A DNA stretch of 41,456 nt from Patescibacteria group bacterium (GCA_018896215.1 JAHINB010000011.1:1-41456), one strand, 5' to 3'; numbered from the stretch's first letter, positions 17,969-25,838 are shown. The notes: generated from the letters alone by a model not told the origin. Program-made: numbers and translations.

Positions 17969-18679
17969 ATGACACCTGCAGAAATTATTGGATCGGCAGT
18001 TATTACATTTTATTCTTTAGCATTTTTGCCAAACGAACAAACTCCCCAAGTACTTGGTGATTTTGTACAAGCTCCACCAGAAGTAAAAACTGTTTCCTCA
18101 TTTAGGCAAAAAGAAGAAACAGAAGAAGAGCCGATACCTTATCCCACAAAAGAAAAGGAGGATGCTGACTTGGAAATTGGTCAAATGGAAGTATTAGAAG
18201 AAGGGATAAATGGAAAGCTGATTAAAAACTATCTTGTTACCTACTGGCAAAAAGGAGAGTCCGACAAAACTTTAATTGAAACTACAAGAGAAGAACCGAC
18301 CGCAAAAGTTATTGCTGTCGGAACAAAGGTTGTCTGGAGAAAAATTAACACGCCAGATGGCGAAAGAAAATATTGGATGAAAATTCCCAATGTCTGGGCA
18401 ACTTCGTATGATAAAAGCTGTGCTGGATGCAATGAATGGACAGCTCTAGGCACCAAACTTGATATTGGAACTTGCGCGGTGGATCCTAAAAAAATTAAGC
18501 TCTGGACCGAAATCTTTGTACCGGAATACGGAATTTGTCGGGCGCTGGATGTTGGAGGTAGTATAAAAGGTAATAAAATAGATGTGGGATTTTACGATTT
18601 ACACGCTCAAGCCGCCGAAGTTGGCTGGACGGGATCCCATTGGACCGATATTTATCTCTTGGATCAAGCGCCAGAATAG
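17969..18679 (+). CDS. Exported G5- and 3D-domain protein (cell-wall binding/lytic type)
   Basis: This 236-residue protein has a hydrophobic N-terminal segment (about 4-23), an acidic, Glu/Pro-rich linker (50-75), a G5 domain (about 70-120, EGINGKLIKNYLVTYWQKG ... AKVIAVGTK) and a C-terminal 3D domain (about 140-232). The 3D domain has WATSYDKSCAGCNEWTALGTKL and ALDVGGSIKGNKIDVGFYD, including the three Asp residues that name it. This is the YabE/Rpf-like arrangement. 3D domains resemble the MltA catalytic core, so peptidoglycan cleavage outside the membrane is likely but unproven. A TAGAAT -10 begins 12 nt before the ATG. metG follows 14 nt later from its own promoter. Confidence 0.87.
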   Translation: MTPAEIIGSAVITFYSLAFLPNEQTPQVLGDFVQAPPEVKTVSSFRQKEETEEEPIPYPTKEKEDADLEIGQMEVLEEGINGKLIKNYLVTYWQKGESDKTLIETTREEPTAKVIAVGTKVVWRKINTPDGERKYWMKIPNVWATSYDKSCAGCNEWTALGTKLDIGTCAVDPKKIKLWTEIFVPEYGICRALDVGGSIKGNKIDVGFYDLHAQAAEVGWTGSHWTDIYLLDQAPE

Positions 18680-18687
18680 CTTAGAAT
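18659..18687 (+). promoter_or_regulatory. metG promoter inside the end of the preceding gene
   Basis: TTGGAT (18659-18664), 17-nt spacer, TAGAAT (18682-18687). The metG ATG (18694) is 12 nt after the -10 begins, so transcription should start at the A of ATG. The -35 lies within the last codons of the G5-3D gene. Confidence 0.6.
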
Positions 18688-18693
18688 GTCAAT

Positions 18694-20103
18694 ATGTTTT
18701 ACATCACAACCCCAATTTATTATTCCAACGACATTCCCCATTTAGGACATCTTTCGACCACCATTTCTGCCGATATTATTGCTCGTTATCACAGATTAAT
18801 TGGGGATAAAACCCTATTTTTAACCGGTGTCGATGAGCATGGAGAAAAAGTAGAACAGACTGCCAAAAAGGCAGGTCGCGATCCCCAAGAATTTGTAGAT
18901 CAAATGGCAACTTGTTGGCAAGAGTACTGGAAATCGATGGGTGTCCAAAACGATATTTTTATGCGCACCAGCAATCCCAAGCACAAAGAAATTGCCCAAG
19001 GCCTTTTGGAAAAAATTAAAGCCAAGGGAGATATTTATTTAGGAACATATAAAGGCATGTATTGTTTGGGGTGTGAAGAATTTAAAGCCGGCCGAGAATT
19101 GGTCAATGGTATTTGTCCAGAACACCGACCTGACCAAATGCAATACAAAGAAGAAAATAACTACTTTTTTAAACTCTCTAAATATGCTCAAAAGGTCAAA
19201 AAATTACTCGAAGATGGCACAATTAAATTAATTCCCGAGAATAAAAAAAAGGAAATGTTAGCTAGGCTTGAAAATGAGGTGACTGATCTTTCGGTTTCGC
19301 GTCAAAAGGTTGCATGGGGAATAGAACTACCATGGGATACCACACAAACAATTTATGTCTGGGTAGAAGCTTTAATGAATTATTATTCGGCAACTAAAAT
19401 TTTTGGCAAAGAGGAATTTTGGCCGGCCTCGGTGCACTTTTTGGGCAAAGGCAATAATTGGTTTCATTCCGTGATCTGGCCAGCACTGCTTCTTTCTTGT
19501 GATCTTCCATTGCCCAAAGAGATTTTTGTCCACGGCTATTACAATGTAGAAGGCGTCAAAATGAGCAAGTCTTTGGGAAATGTTATTTCTCCCACAGATT
19601 TGACTGACAAATATGAGGTTGATGGCACGAGGTATCTATTGTGCGCAAGCCAGCCTTACTTTGAAGATTTTAGCGTCAGCTTTAAATGGTTTGACACCGT
19701 TTATAACAACGATTTGGCTAACGGTTTGGGAAATTTGGTCTCGCGAGTTGCCAAAATGTGCGCCGACGAAAAATTATCCTATTCAAATTTTGCGGATGAC
19801 TTTGTGACTGTTTTAACCCAAAATCCCAGTCTTAAAAATGCGCTTGAGGAATACAAGTTATTTGAGGTTGTAGAAATTGTAAAAAGCAAAGTGAAAAAAA
19901 TCAATGAGTACATTAATCAAAACGAACCCTGGAAAAAAGAAAGCGTGCCTAAAAAAGAAGTGTTATTTAATGCTGTAAAAAATATTCTGGAAATTGCCCT
20001 TATTCTAAAACCAGTAACCCCAGAGACCTCCGCCAAAATTATTAAAGTTTTTACCGCCTCCCCAATTCTTCCCTCTCCCACTCTTTTTGCAAGAGTCTCT
20101 TGA
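18694..20103 (+). CDS. metG: Methionine--tRNA ligase
   Basis: This 469-residue class Ia synthetase charges elongator and initiator tRNA-Met. The HIGH motif appears as HLGH in IYYSNDIPHLGHLST. The zinc knuckle uses CLGCEE ... CPEH. The catalytic region has TGVDEHGEKV, and the KMSKS loop is intact in EGVKMSKSLGNVISP. The anticodon-binding helical domain follows with NDLANGLGNLVSRV. The family's C-terminal dimerisation (EMAP-like) domain is absent, which is common in short forms. A tRNA-Met-like gene lies 5 bp beyond the stop on the opposite strand, so the synthetase and a tRNA it may charge are adjacent. Confidence 0.96.
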   Translation: MFYITTPIYYSNDIPHLGHLSTTISADIIARYHRLIGDKTLFLTGVDEHGEKVEQTAKKAGRDPQEFVDQMATCWQEYWKSMGVQNDIFMRTSNPKHKEIAQGLLEKIKAKGDIYLGTYKGMYCLGCEEFKAGRELVNGICPEHRPDQMQYKEENNYFFKLSKYAQKVKKLLEDGTIKLIPENKKKEMLARLENEVTDLSVSRQKVAWGIELPWDTTQTIYVWVEALMNYYSATKIFGKEEFWPASVHFLGKGNNWFHSVIWPALLLSCDLPLPKEIFVHGYYNVEGVKMSKSLGNVISPTDLTDKYEVDGTRYLLCASQPYFEDFSVSFKWFDTVYNNDLANGLGNLVSRVAKMCADEKLSYSNFADDFVTVLTQNPSLKNALEEYKLFEVVEIVKSKVKKINEYINQNEPWKKESVPKKEVLFNAVKNILEIALILKPVTPETSAKIIKVFTASPILPSPTLFARVS

Positions 20104-20108
20104 AAATT

Positions 20109-20185
20109 TGGTTGCGGGTCCTCGGGCTCGCACCGAGGTTAAGCGGGATTATGAGCCCCGCGAGATACTGCACCTCCCACCCGCA
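20109..20185 (-). tRNA. Initiator-like tRNA-Met (CAU), unusual arms
   Basis: A cloverleaf reads leftward: acceptor TGCGGGT pairs fully with ACCCGCA, then A73 and an encoded CCA. The anticodon loop is CTCATAA, giving anticodon CAU, on a CGGGG/TCCCG stem rich in G-C as in initiator tRNAs. The 3' end CGCAACCA matches bacterial fMet tRNAs. Oddities: base 1 pairs with 72 (T-A) instead of the usual mismatch, position 8 is G, the D-loop TGCAGTA lacks the G18G19 pair, the T-stem has 6 bp, and the T-loop is TGCGAGC with G instead of T55. It may be a diverged but active tRNA or a decaying copy. A strong promoter precedes it. Confidence 0.75.
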
Positions 20186-20197
20186 ATGTGGGGCTAT

Positions 20198-20225
20198 TCT
20201 ATACCCATCTTATACTAATTTGCAA
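20198..20225 (-). promoter_or_regulatory. Promoter of the tRNA-Met gene (shared spacer motif)
   Basis: TTGCAA (20225-20220), 16-nt spacer ending in TATAAGATGGG, TATAGA (20203-20198). The -10 begins 18 nt before the mature tRNA, leaving a predicted 5-6 nt leader for RNase P. The spacer closely matches the rnhA and valS promoters (12 of 16 positions by eye). Confidence 0.65.
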
Positions 20226-20250
20226 CCTTGTTATGATGTATAATGAAATT

Positions 20251-21189
20251 ATGGTCTGCCAAAAATGCCAAAAAGAAGTTAAAAACCCTGTTGCAGTATT
20301 TTGCTACTGGTGTGGTGCCGTTTTAGAACACCCTACTAATACCACTTCTACTGTGGAGAATCCAAAAACCGAAAGCAAAACACCCAAAGTAAAAATAAAT
20401 AAACGATTAATGCTGGGGACTTTACCCTTTGTTGCCACAGCTTTAATAATAACCACACTTTTTACTTTTAAGGTAAAACCGTTTAATAAGCAGAGCACTA
20501 GCGCGCCAGTCATAGCCGAGATATCCCCAGAGTCGCAAGAGAACAAAATTAAAACGCAAGTTGTAGAGCTTGAAGATACTAATCTTGGTGATTCTTTTTC
20601 GTTTGGTGTTAGTAAATTTGAATCCTTAATCCCACAGGACATTATTTACTACATCGAAGGAACAAATATCAACGACCAACTAACGGCAGAAAGTCAAAAA
20701 AAATTCGAGGTCCTTTTGACTGACATTTTTGACCTGTCGCAGGAAGAAGCTTTAACTTATTTTTCCTCTGATTTTGGATATTTCTGCAACGGCGAAGGAT
20801 GCGCAATTTTGCTTTTAGCTAAAGATGCCAAAAGCTTAAAAGCAAAAGCTGAAGATACCACATTTAAACCTGATGGTTTTAGTCTGGAACTGCTAGATAA
20901 TACCGCTTTAATTTATCAGGATGAGGATGTCAAAAACGCCGTAGTGGAGGTTTACCAGCACCTTTCCAAAAGCCTTGATATGGACTCTAAATATCTAACA
21001 ACACTTAAAGAAATTCCAACAAAAGGCTTGTTTATGGCATATGTTGGCAAGAGCGACAATCTAGGGGAAGAGCTTTTAGCCAGCGATTTGGAACTATTTA
21101 AATCCATCCCCGAATCCACTATAGAAAAAATCACAACTTACATGTATTGTTTAGATGAAAATAATCAAATAAATTTTTACTACAAATAA
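20251..21189 (+). CDS. Zinc-ribbon single-pass membrane protein (DUF3352-like)
   Basis: From the ATG at 20251 the protein is 312 residues. An N-terminal zinc ribbon with two Cys pairs (CQKC ... CYWC) lies in the first 22 residues. A polar linker and one transmembrane helix (about 52-72) follow, then a large extracytoplasmic domain with PQDIIYYIEGTNINDQL and YFCNGEGCAILLLAKD, resembling DUF3352 proteins of unknown function. An upstream in-frame ATG at 20188 would put the promoter and tRNA upstream region inside the gene. The better start is 20251 because a consensus TATAAT begins exactly 12 nt before it. It is followed 1 nt later by the Lon-like gene, probably co-transcribed. Confidence 0.8.
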   Translation: MVCQKCQKEVKNPVAVFCYWCGAVLEHPTNTTSTVENPKTESKTPKVKINKRLMLGTLPFVATALIITTLFTFKVKPFNKQSTSAPVIAEISPESQENKIKTQVVELEDTNLGDSFSFGVSKFESLIPQDIIYYIEGTNINDQLTAESQKKFEVLLTDIFDLSQEEALTYFSSDFGYFCNGEGCAILLLAKDAKSLKAKAEDTTFKPDGFSLELLDNTALIYQDEDVKNAVVEVYQHLSKSLDMDSKYLTTLKEIPTKGLFMAYVGKSDNLGEELLASDLELFKSIPESTIEKITTYMYCLDENNQINFYYK

Positions 21190-21190
21190 A

Positions 21191-22252
21191 ATGCCCGAAG
21201 AATACCTATTTAAGGAACTTACTACTCTAAAAAATCGTGTGGAAAAATCCAAAATGCCCAGCGATTTAAAATCCCGAATCTGGGAAATGCTGGAACGGTT
21301 AAATCGTATGGCAAAGCTGGGGTCTTACAGCGCAGAGTACGAAATATTAAGCCGTTATGTGGACTGGGCAACTTTAATCCCCTGGCAAGAGACAACGCAA
21401 GATAATTTGGATCTAAAAAATGCCAAAAAAACTCTCGATACCAATCACTTTGGTCTTGATTCTGTTAAAGAAAGGGTCTTGGAGTATTTAGCGGTACGAA
21501 ACCTGCTTACAAAGAAAGGTCTTGTAAAAACGGAGCATTCGCCAATTTTGTGCCTTGTAGGTTTGCAGGGGACTGGAAAAACCACTATGGCGGAGTCCAT
21601 TGCAACCGCCTTAGGTCGCAAATTTATAAGAATTTCGCTAGGAGCGCTGGGATCAACTTTGGAGCTTAGAGGTCGCTCCAGCACCGACCCCGGCGCCGAA
21701 CCCGGACAAATTATTAAAGCCTTGGTTCGTACTGGGTCTTTTAACCCTCTAATTTTGCTGGATGAGATGGACAAAGTAAGCGGAGAAAAGGGTTTGAGAT
21801 CGGACTTTATGGCAGTGCTTTTAGAAATATTAGACCCTGAACAAAATAATAAATTCCGAGATCACTATCTAGACTACCCAACAAATCTTTCGCAAATTCT
21901 TTTTGTGGTTAGCGCTAACAACACGGGGTCGTTTTCAGCGGCTTTAATGGATAGATTGGAAATTATTACAATGCCCTCTTACACAGATACCGAAAAGGAA
22001 CGCATTGCCCGCGATTTTTTACTTCCAAAATCCATTAAACAAGCTGGTTTGGATGAGAATCAAATTAAAATAGATGATATACTTTGGCCTCTGATTATTA
22101 AACCTTTAGGTTATGATAGTGGAATAAGAAGTCTTAAAAGGCTCTTGGACGGCATGACCAGAAAGATAGCAAAAATGGTGGTGGAAGAAAAAATTGTCAA
22201 GGTCAATATTACCAAAGAGAATTTAAAAACCTATATTTCTGGATTCTATTAG
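21191..22252 (+). CDS. Lon-like AAA+ ATPase lacking the protease domain
   Basis: The 353 residues align by motif with the ATPase core of Lon. They contain a helical lead-in (SRYVDWATLIPWQ), Walker A GLQGTGKTT (about 123-131), a pore-loop-like segment SLGALGSTLELRG, Walker B LILLDEMDKV, the Lon-specific LEILDPEQNNKFRDHYLDYP, sensor 1 VVSANN and the sensor-2 arginine in GIRSLKRLLDGM. The frame ends at the point where the Ser-Lys protease domain would begin, and the usual N-terminal LON substrate domain (about 200-300 residues) is also missing. It could act as an unfoldase or adaptor, or be a natural truncation. The stop is followed 2 nt later by the UDG gene, so no remnant protease domain exists here. 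Confidence 0.85.
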   Translation: MPEEYLFKELTTLKNRVEKSKMPSDLKSRIWEMLERLNRMAKLGSYSAEYEILSRYVDWATLIPWQETTQDNLDLKNAKKTLDTNHFGLDSVKERVLEYLAVRNLLTKKGLVKTEHSPILCLVGLQGTGKTTMAESIATALGRKFIRISLGALGSTLELRGRSSTDPGAEPGQIIKALVRTGSFNPLILLDEMDKVSGEKGLRSDFMAVLLEILDPEQNNKFRDHYLDYPTNLSQILFVVSANNTGSFSAALMDRLEIITMPSYTDTEKERIARDFLLPKSIKQAGLDENQIKIDDILWPLIIKPLGYDSGIRSLKRLLDGMTRKIAKMVVEEKIVKVNITKENLKTYISGFY

Positions 22253-22254
22253 AG

Positions 22255-22878
22255 TTGAATAAAGAAGAGCTAGATCAGCAAATTTCCAAAGCGGTGATTT
22301 CGTGCAAAAAATGCCGTCTTTGCAAAACAAGAAAAAAAGCAGTCCCGGGAGAAGGGTCTTTAATAACCTCCGTAATTTTCGTTGGAGAAGCTCCGGGTCA
22401 GAACGAAGATGAGATGGGAAAACCCTTTGTGGGAAGGGCGGGAATTCTTCTAACGGAACTTTTTAAAAAAATTGGATACGAAAGAAGTCAGATCTGGATT
22501 GGCAATGTAATAAAATGTCGCCCTCCAGAAAACAGGGCGCCAATGGTAGACGAGTTGCGCAATTGCGCGCCCTATTTAGAAAACCAGATTAAGCTGATTA
22601 ACCCAAAGGTGATTGTAACTTTGGGGAGATTTGCTCTAGAACATTTTATTAAAGAGGGAAAAATTTCCCGAGACCATGGAATTCCCCAAATCTGGAAGGG
22701 TCGGGTGGTTTTTCCTGTTTATCACCCGGCGGCGGCATTGAGAAACCCGCAGGTGGGTATCGTTTTGGAAAAGGATTTTAAAAAAATCCCCCAAGTTATA
22801 AATGACGCCGAGGAGATGATAGGAAAAGTTAAGGAAAAAACCACAGATCAAAATAGAGGTCAGATGGGTTTTTTGTGA
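22255..22878 (+). CDS. Type-4 uracil-DNA glycosylase (4Fe-4S)
   Basis: This 207-residue enzyme removes uracil from DNA as the first step of base excision repair. Family-4 signatures are present: four Fe-S ligands at about C17, C20, C88 and C104 (16-residue spacing between the last two, as in the family), active-site GEAPGQNEDEMGKPFVGRAG, NVIKCRPPENR and the C-terminal HPAAALRNP. The start is TTG at 22255, two bases after the Lon-like stop, and no ATG fits better. The stop overlaps the RNase J start (GTGA), so the three genes are coupled. Confidence 0.93.
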   Translation: MNKEELDQQISKAVISCKKCRLCKTRKKAVPGEGSLITSVIFVGEAPGQNEDEMGKPFVGRAGILLTELFKKIGYERSQIWIGNVIKCRPPENRAPMVDELRNCAPYLENQIKLINPKVIVTLGRFALEHFIKEGKISRDHGIPQIWKGRVVFPVYHPAAALRNPQVGIVLEKDFKKIPQVINDAEEMIGKVKEKTTDQNRGQMGFL

Positions 22879-24569
22879 AAAATATGAACTTAAATAGCTT
22901 TACCCAAAATAAAAAGAAAGATGTCAAGCTAATTGTCATTGGCGGTACCGCCGATGTGCAAAAGAACATGTTCGTTTATGAATACGGAAACGACATTGTC
23001 ATATTTGATTGTGGCATTGGCTTCCCAGGAAGAGACGCCTTCGGAGTAGATTTAATTATCCCCGATTTTTCTTATATTCTCCAAAACATTAACAAGGTTC
23101 GTGGCCTTGTGGTAACTCATGGACACGAGGATCATTTTGGGGCAATCCCACACCTGTTAAAAGAGGTTCGGATTCCAATTTATTGTGCCAAAATTGTGGC
23201 AGAGCTTTTAAAAAACAAACTTAAGGAGGGGAATTTGCTTATTGGAACAAGCTTAAATATTATCAACCCCGATGGACCTTCTTTTAATCTTGGGGTTTTT
23301 AAAATTGACCCTTTTAGGGTAAATCATTCGGTTCCTGAAAGTTTGGGGTTTGCTATAGAAACACCACAGGGGACAATTTTTCATGTTTCCGACTACAAAT
23401 TTGACTGGACTCCTACAATGGACAAACAGTTCGATATTCCAAAAGCGGTAAAACTAGCACAAAATGGCGTTATTGCTTTGTGTTCCGACTGTTTGGGAGC
23501 AACTTCGGAAGGGTTTACCCATTCTGAACGCGAAATTCAAAAAACCTTTGACGAGTATATTGGAAATGCCAAAGAACAAGTTTTTGTAACTACTATGTCC
23601 TCCAACATTTCCCGAATTAAAATGGTGGTTGACGCATCAAGCAAGGTTGGTAGAAAAGTTGTCATAGGGGGAAGAAGCATGGACCAAACCGTAGAAATTG
23701 CCAGAAGACTGGGATATATTCCTTACCCCAAAGAAACTTTTGTTCCCATTAGAGGTTGTCAGAGCTACGCGCAAGACAAACTTACCTACATAGTTGCAGG
23801 ATGCTACGGACAGCAGGGCTCGGCACTTAGCAGAATTGCCAAAGACGAGCACAAGCACATTAAACTTAAAAAAGGAGCCACTGTAATCTTTTCGGCCGAT
23901 CCCATTCCTGGAACTGTGGATTTAGTAAACGAGCTTATTGACAAACTAACGCTCGCTGGAGCAGAGGTAATTTACAGCGCTGTCCAAGAAAACCTGCATG
24001 TTTCGGGTCACGGATCGCAGGGAGATCACATACTCTTGGCATCGCTTGTCCGCCCCAAATACTTTATTCCTATTGGGGGGACAATTTCGCTGATGCGCGC
24101 TTATTCCAACAACATGGTCAAAATTGGCGCCCCACAGGAAAATGTTTTAGAGCTTTTGGAGGGAGACAGTATTTCGTTTTCTCGCGGTATGGCGTACAAA
24201 CACCACGAACTGGATACTCACGATGTTTTTATTGGAAGCCAAGTAGATGTTGTAAGTCCTGTTGTCCTAAAAGATCGAAAAACACTTTCTACCGATGGAA
24301 TTTTTGTAGCTATTCTTAAATTTGATCGCGAAAAAAGGGAGTTTCTAAATTCGGCCGAAATAGTTTCTCGAGGGTTTGTTTATATGAAAGAGTCTAAAGA
24401 GCTAATTCGCGGAGCCGAGGAAGCTATTGTAAAGACACTTCAAGGGAACAAAAGAAAAAGCCGTGATTGGGTGGCAGTTAAAGACGAGGTGGAAAAAACC
24501 TTATATAAATACTTCCAAAAGACCACCGGTCGCACTCCCCTAATTCTCCCAGTAATCGTGGAGGCTTAA
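22875..24569 (+). CDS. rnj: Ribonuclease J
   Basis: This 564-residue metallo-beta-lactamase/beta-CASP enzyme has endonuclease and 5'-3' exonuclease activity and drives mRNA turnover and rRNA maturation. The metal site HGHEDH is at about residues 82-87. The beta-CASP region has TTMSSNISRIKMVVDASSKVGRKVVIGGRSM. The later motifs SGHGSQGDH and PIGGT are intact, followed by a C-terminal domain to LPVIVEA. The start is GTG overlapping the UDG stop, and an ATG four codons in is possible. Leaderless mRNAs lacking 5' UTRs would be natural 5'-end substrates. The 3' end overlaps brnA (opposite strand) by 4 nt. Confidence 0.95.
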   Translation: MKNMNLNSFTQNKKKDVKLIVIGGTADVQKNMFVYEYGNDIVIFDCGIGFPGRDAFGVDLIIPDFSYILQNINKVRGLVVTHGHEDHFGAIPHLLKEVRIPIYCAKIVAELLKNKLKEGNLLIGTSLNIINPDGPSFNLGVFKIDPFRVNHSVPESLGFAIETPQGTIFHVSDYKFDWTPTMDKQFDIPKAVKLAQNGVIALCSDCLGATSEGFTHSEREIQKTFDEYIGNAKEQVFVTTMSSNISRIKMVVDASSKVGRKVVIGGRSMDQTVEIARRLGYIPYPKETFVPIRGCQSYAQDKLTYIVAGCYGQQGSALSRIAKDEHKHIKLKKGATVIFSADPIPGTVDLVNELIDKLTLAGAEVIYSAVQENLHVSGHGSQGDHILLASLVRPKYFIPIGGTISLMRAYSNNMVKIGAPQENVLELLEGDSISFSRGMAYKHHELDTHDVFIGSQVDVVSPVVLKDRKTLSTDGIFVAILKFDREKREFLNSAEIVSRGFVYMKESKELIRGAEEAIVKTLQGNKRKSRDWVAVKDEVEKTLYKYFQKTTGRTPLILPVIVEA

Positions 24570-24823
24570 TTGGCGTATTTGTGGAGGACAGAAGAAACAA
24601 GTGTTTGGTAGGGTAATCCTTCTTCTACCGCTTTCGATTTAAGTTTTAATAAATCTTTCTGCGATAGTCTAATATTAATGTTTCTAGTTTTGTTAAAGGT
24701 ACTTCTAGCATAGCTTACATAGTTTTTGATAGCGCTAGAAGCATTGGGTACACTTTTTAATTTACCCTCATCAAAACTCTTGGCTATTTTTTGTTCTTCT
24801 TTATCCAGTTCGTAATATTTCAT
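24566..24823 (-). CDS. brnA: BrnA/CopG-type antitoxin
   Basis: This 85-residue protein has a polar N-terminal region (YELDKEEQKIAKSFDEGK) and a C-terminal ribbon-helix-helix-like segment (RNINIRLSQKDLLKLKSKAVEEGLPYQTLVSSVLHKY). Both are typical of BrnA and related CopG antitoxins. The RHH part would bind the palindromic operator upstream of brnT, and the N-terminal part would cover the toxin. It follows brnT with a 4-nt overlap (toxin first, as usual for brnTA), so they are co-translated. Confidence 0.85.
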   Translation of the reverse strand: MKYYELDKEEQKIAKSFDEGKLKSVPNASSAIKNYVSYARSTFNKTRNINIRLSQKDLLKLKSKAVEEGLPYQTLVSSVLHKYAN

Positions 24824-25086
24824 AATAAATACTTCTTTGTAGCCTTTCTGCTTGGAATGATGGTTTTTAAAAAAACCTTTTCTTCGTCCTCAACAAAAGG
24901 TACAAGATATACATAACTATTAAGCATAACAACCATTACTTGTTGATTCTTTCTAATTGGGTGGGCAACTATATCTAGTAAGTTACCCTCTTCAATAGAA
25001 ACCAACACATCCTCAAACGAAATATCTCTTTCCAATTTTAATTTTTGATTTTTTTCCTCGTCCCAATCAAAATGCTTCACACTCAT
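24820..25086 (-). CDS. brnT: BrnT-family ribonuclease toxin
   Basis: This 88-residue protein matches BrnT: FDWDEEKNQKLKLERDISFEDVLVSIEEG at the start, DIVAHPIRKNQQVMVVMLNSYVYLVPFVE in the middle and the terminal FLKTIIPSRKATKKYL, a variant of the IISARKATKKE motif. BrnT cleaves RNA until BrnA binds it. The ATG at 25086 is only 6 nt after the -10 begins. By the spacing rule seen at other promoters here, initiation would fall on the GTG at 25080 (third codon), giving a start MKHFDWDEEKN that also fits BrnT better. I list the ATG but consider 25080 equally likely. Confidence 0.87.
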   Translation of the reverse strand: MSVKHFDWDEEKNQKLKLERDISFEDVLVSIEEGNLLDIVAHPIRKNQQVMVVMLNSYVYLVPFVEDEEKVFLKTIIPSRKATKKYLL

Positions 25087-25115
25087 AATATATTACATTA
25101 AGTATGTAATGTCAA
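25087..25115 (-). promoter_or_regulatory. brnT promoter whose spacer is an exact palindrome
   Basis: TTGACA (25115-25110), a 17-nt spacer, TATATT (25092-25087). The whole spacer (25093-25109) is the inverted repeat TTACAT-ACTTA-ATGTAA. BrnA is known to autorepress, and this is the obvious operator, between the two polymerase contact sites. Confidence 0.7.
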
Positions 25116-25135
25116 TTTCTAATATATTTCAATAA

Positions 25136-25375
25136 AAATTCTTTACCTCTTTCAAACACCGGAGGGTCAACCCAACTTCGGAAGTTGGGTGTGTACTGGC
25201 TACAATTCAAGGAGGCTTTTCGGCGGGTTACAACATTGTTATCTTAAAAGATCTTATAGAAACTACTGACGACCCCATCCGACAAAAGATACAGGAATTA
25301 CTAACAAAGTATACTTGGCCAGTTATGTTTGGAGCGACTATCTCATCAGACGAGTTTATTAACCAAATAAAATAG
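25136..25375 (+). pseudogene. Isochorismatase-family (cysteine hydrolase) C-terminal remnant
   Basis: A frame open from 25136 to TAG 25373-25375 encodes, from about 25178 on, the C-terminal third of an isochorismatase-like hydrolase: GCVLATIQGGFSAGYN, holding the family's catalytic-Cys motif, then IVILKDLIETTDDPI and FGATISSDEFINQI. There is no usable start codon and the N-terminal two-thirds is absent. At the point where homology begins sits a 19-bp palindrome, CCCAACTTC-G-GAAGTTGGG (25171-25189), which may mark the break. The remnant fills the gap between brnT and the cupin gene. Confidence 0.6.
25171..25189. repeat. 19-bp palindrome at the pseudogene break
   Basis: CCCAACTTC and GAAGTTGGG flank a single G. 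The core ACTTC-N-GAAGT also forms the centre of the hairpin at 39447-39471. No T-run follows. Confidence 0.6.
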
Positions 25376-25457
25376 ATTCTCCTGCTAGCTAACAAAAACC
25401 CCTTTAATAGCTAATCAAGACAGTAATTTGTCTAATTTTTTTGGTGTTAAACTACTT

Positions 25458-25838
25458 TTAGTGGTGATCTTCTTCTGCCATGGCTTGCTCTCTTGTCAAT
25501 TGCACACGGTCAGCAGGGTGGTTGGGAGGGCTGTAAATTGTATAAAGCTTTAAATCTTCCGTCTCGGATGTGTTAATTAGATTGTGCTCGGTTCCCGCGG
25601 GAACCACAACAGCGCTTCCGTCTTTAAGTTCGGTTTCTTCCCCATTCATCACAATTTTCCCTTGACCTTTTTCGATTCTAAAAAACTGGTCAATTGTTTC
25701 GTGTATTTCTAGCCCAAGATCCTCTAAAGGCTTTAAACTCATTAAAACCAGCTGCATATGGGATGGTGTATAAAGCACCTGGCGAAAATTAGCATTTTGT
25801 AATGTTAGCTCCTCAATATTTCCTGTATACCCTGTCAT
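25458..25838 (-). CDS. Cupin-domain protein
   Basis: This 126-residue single-domain cupin has the two conserved barrel motifs. Motif 1 is around [19 protein letters not shown], with fewer His than usual. Motif 2 is [15 protein letters not shown]. One His in motif 1, one in motif 2 and a Glu could bind a metal. Small cupins act as sugar or amino-acid isomerases, dioxygenases or ligand binders, and no specific activity can be named. The ATG overlaps the recA stop by 4 nt (ATGA), so it is the second gene of the recA operon, an uncommon partner for recA. Confidence 0.87.
   Translation of the reverse strand: MTGYTGNIEELTLQNANFRQVLYTPSHMQLVLMSLKPLEDLGLEIHETIDQFFRIEKGQGKIVMNGEETELKDGSAVVVPAGTEHNLINTSETEDLKLYTIYSPPNHPADRVQLTREQAMAEEDHH

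Noticed and set aside
20188-20250. Upstream extension of the zinc-ribbon protein
   Set aside because: It would place the tRNA promoter and the TATAAT at 20239 inside the coding region, and the extra residues are not part of a zinc-ribbon start.
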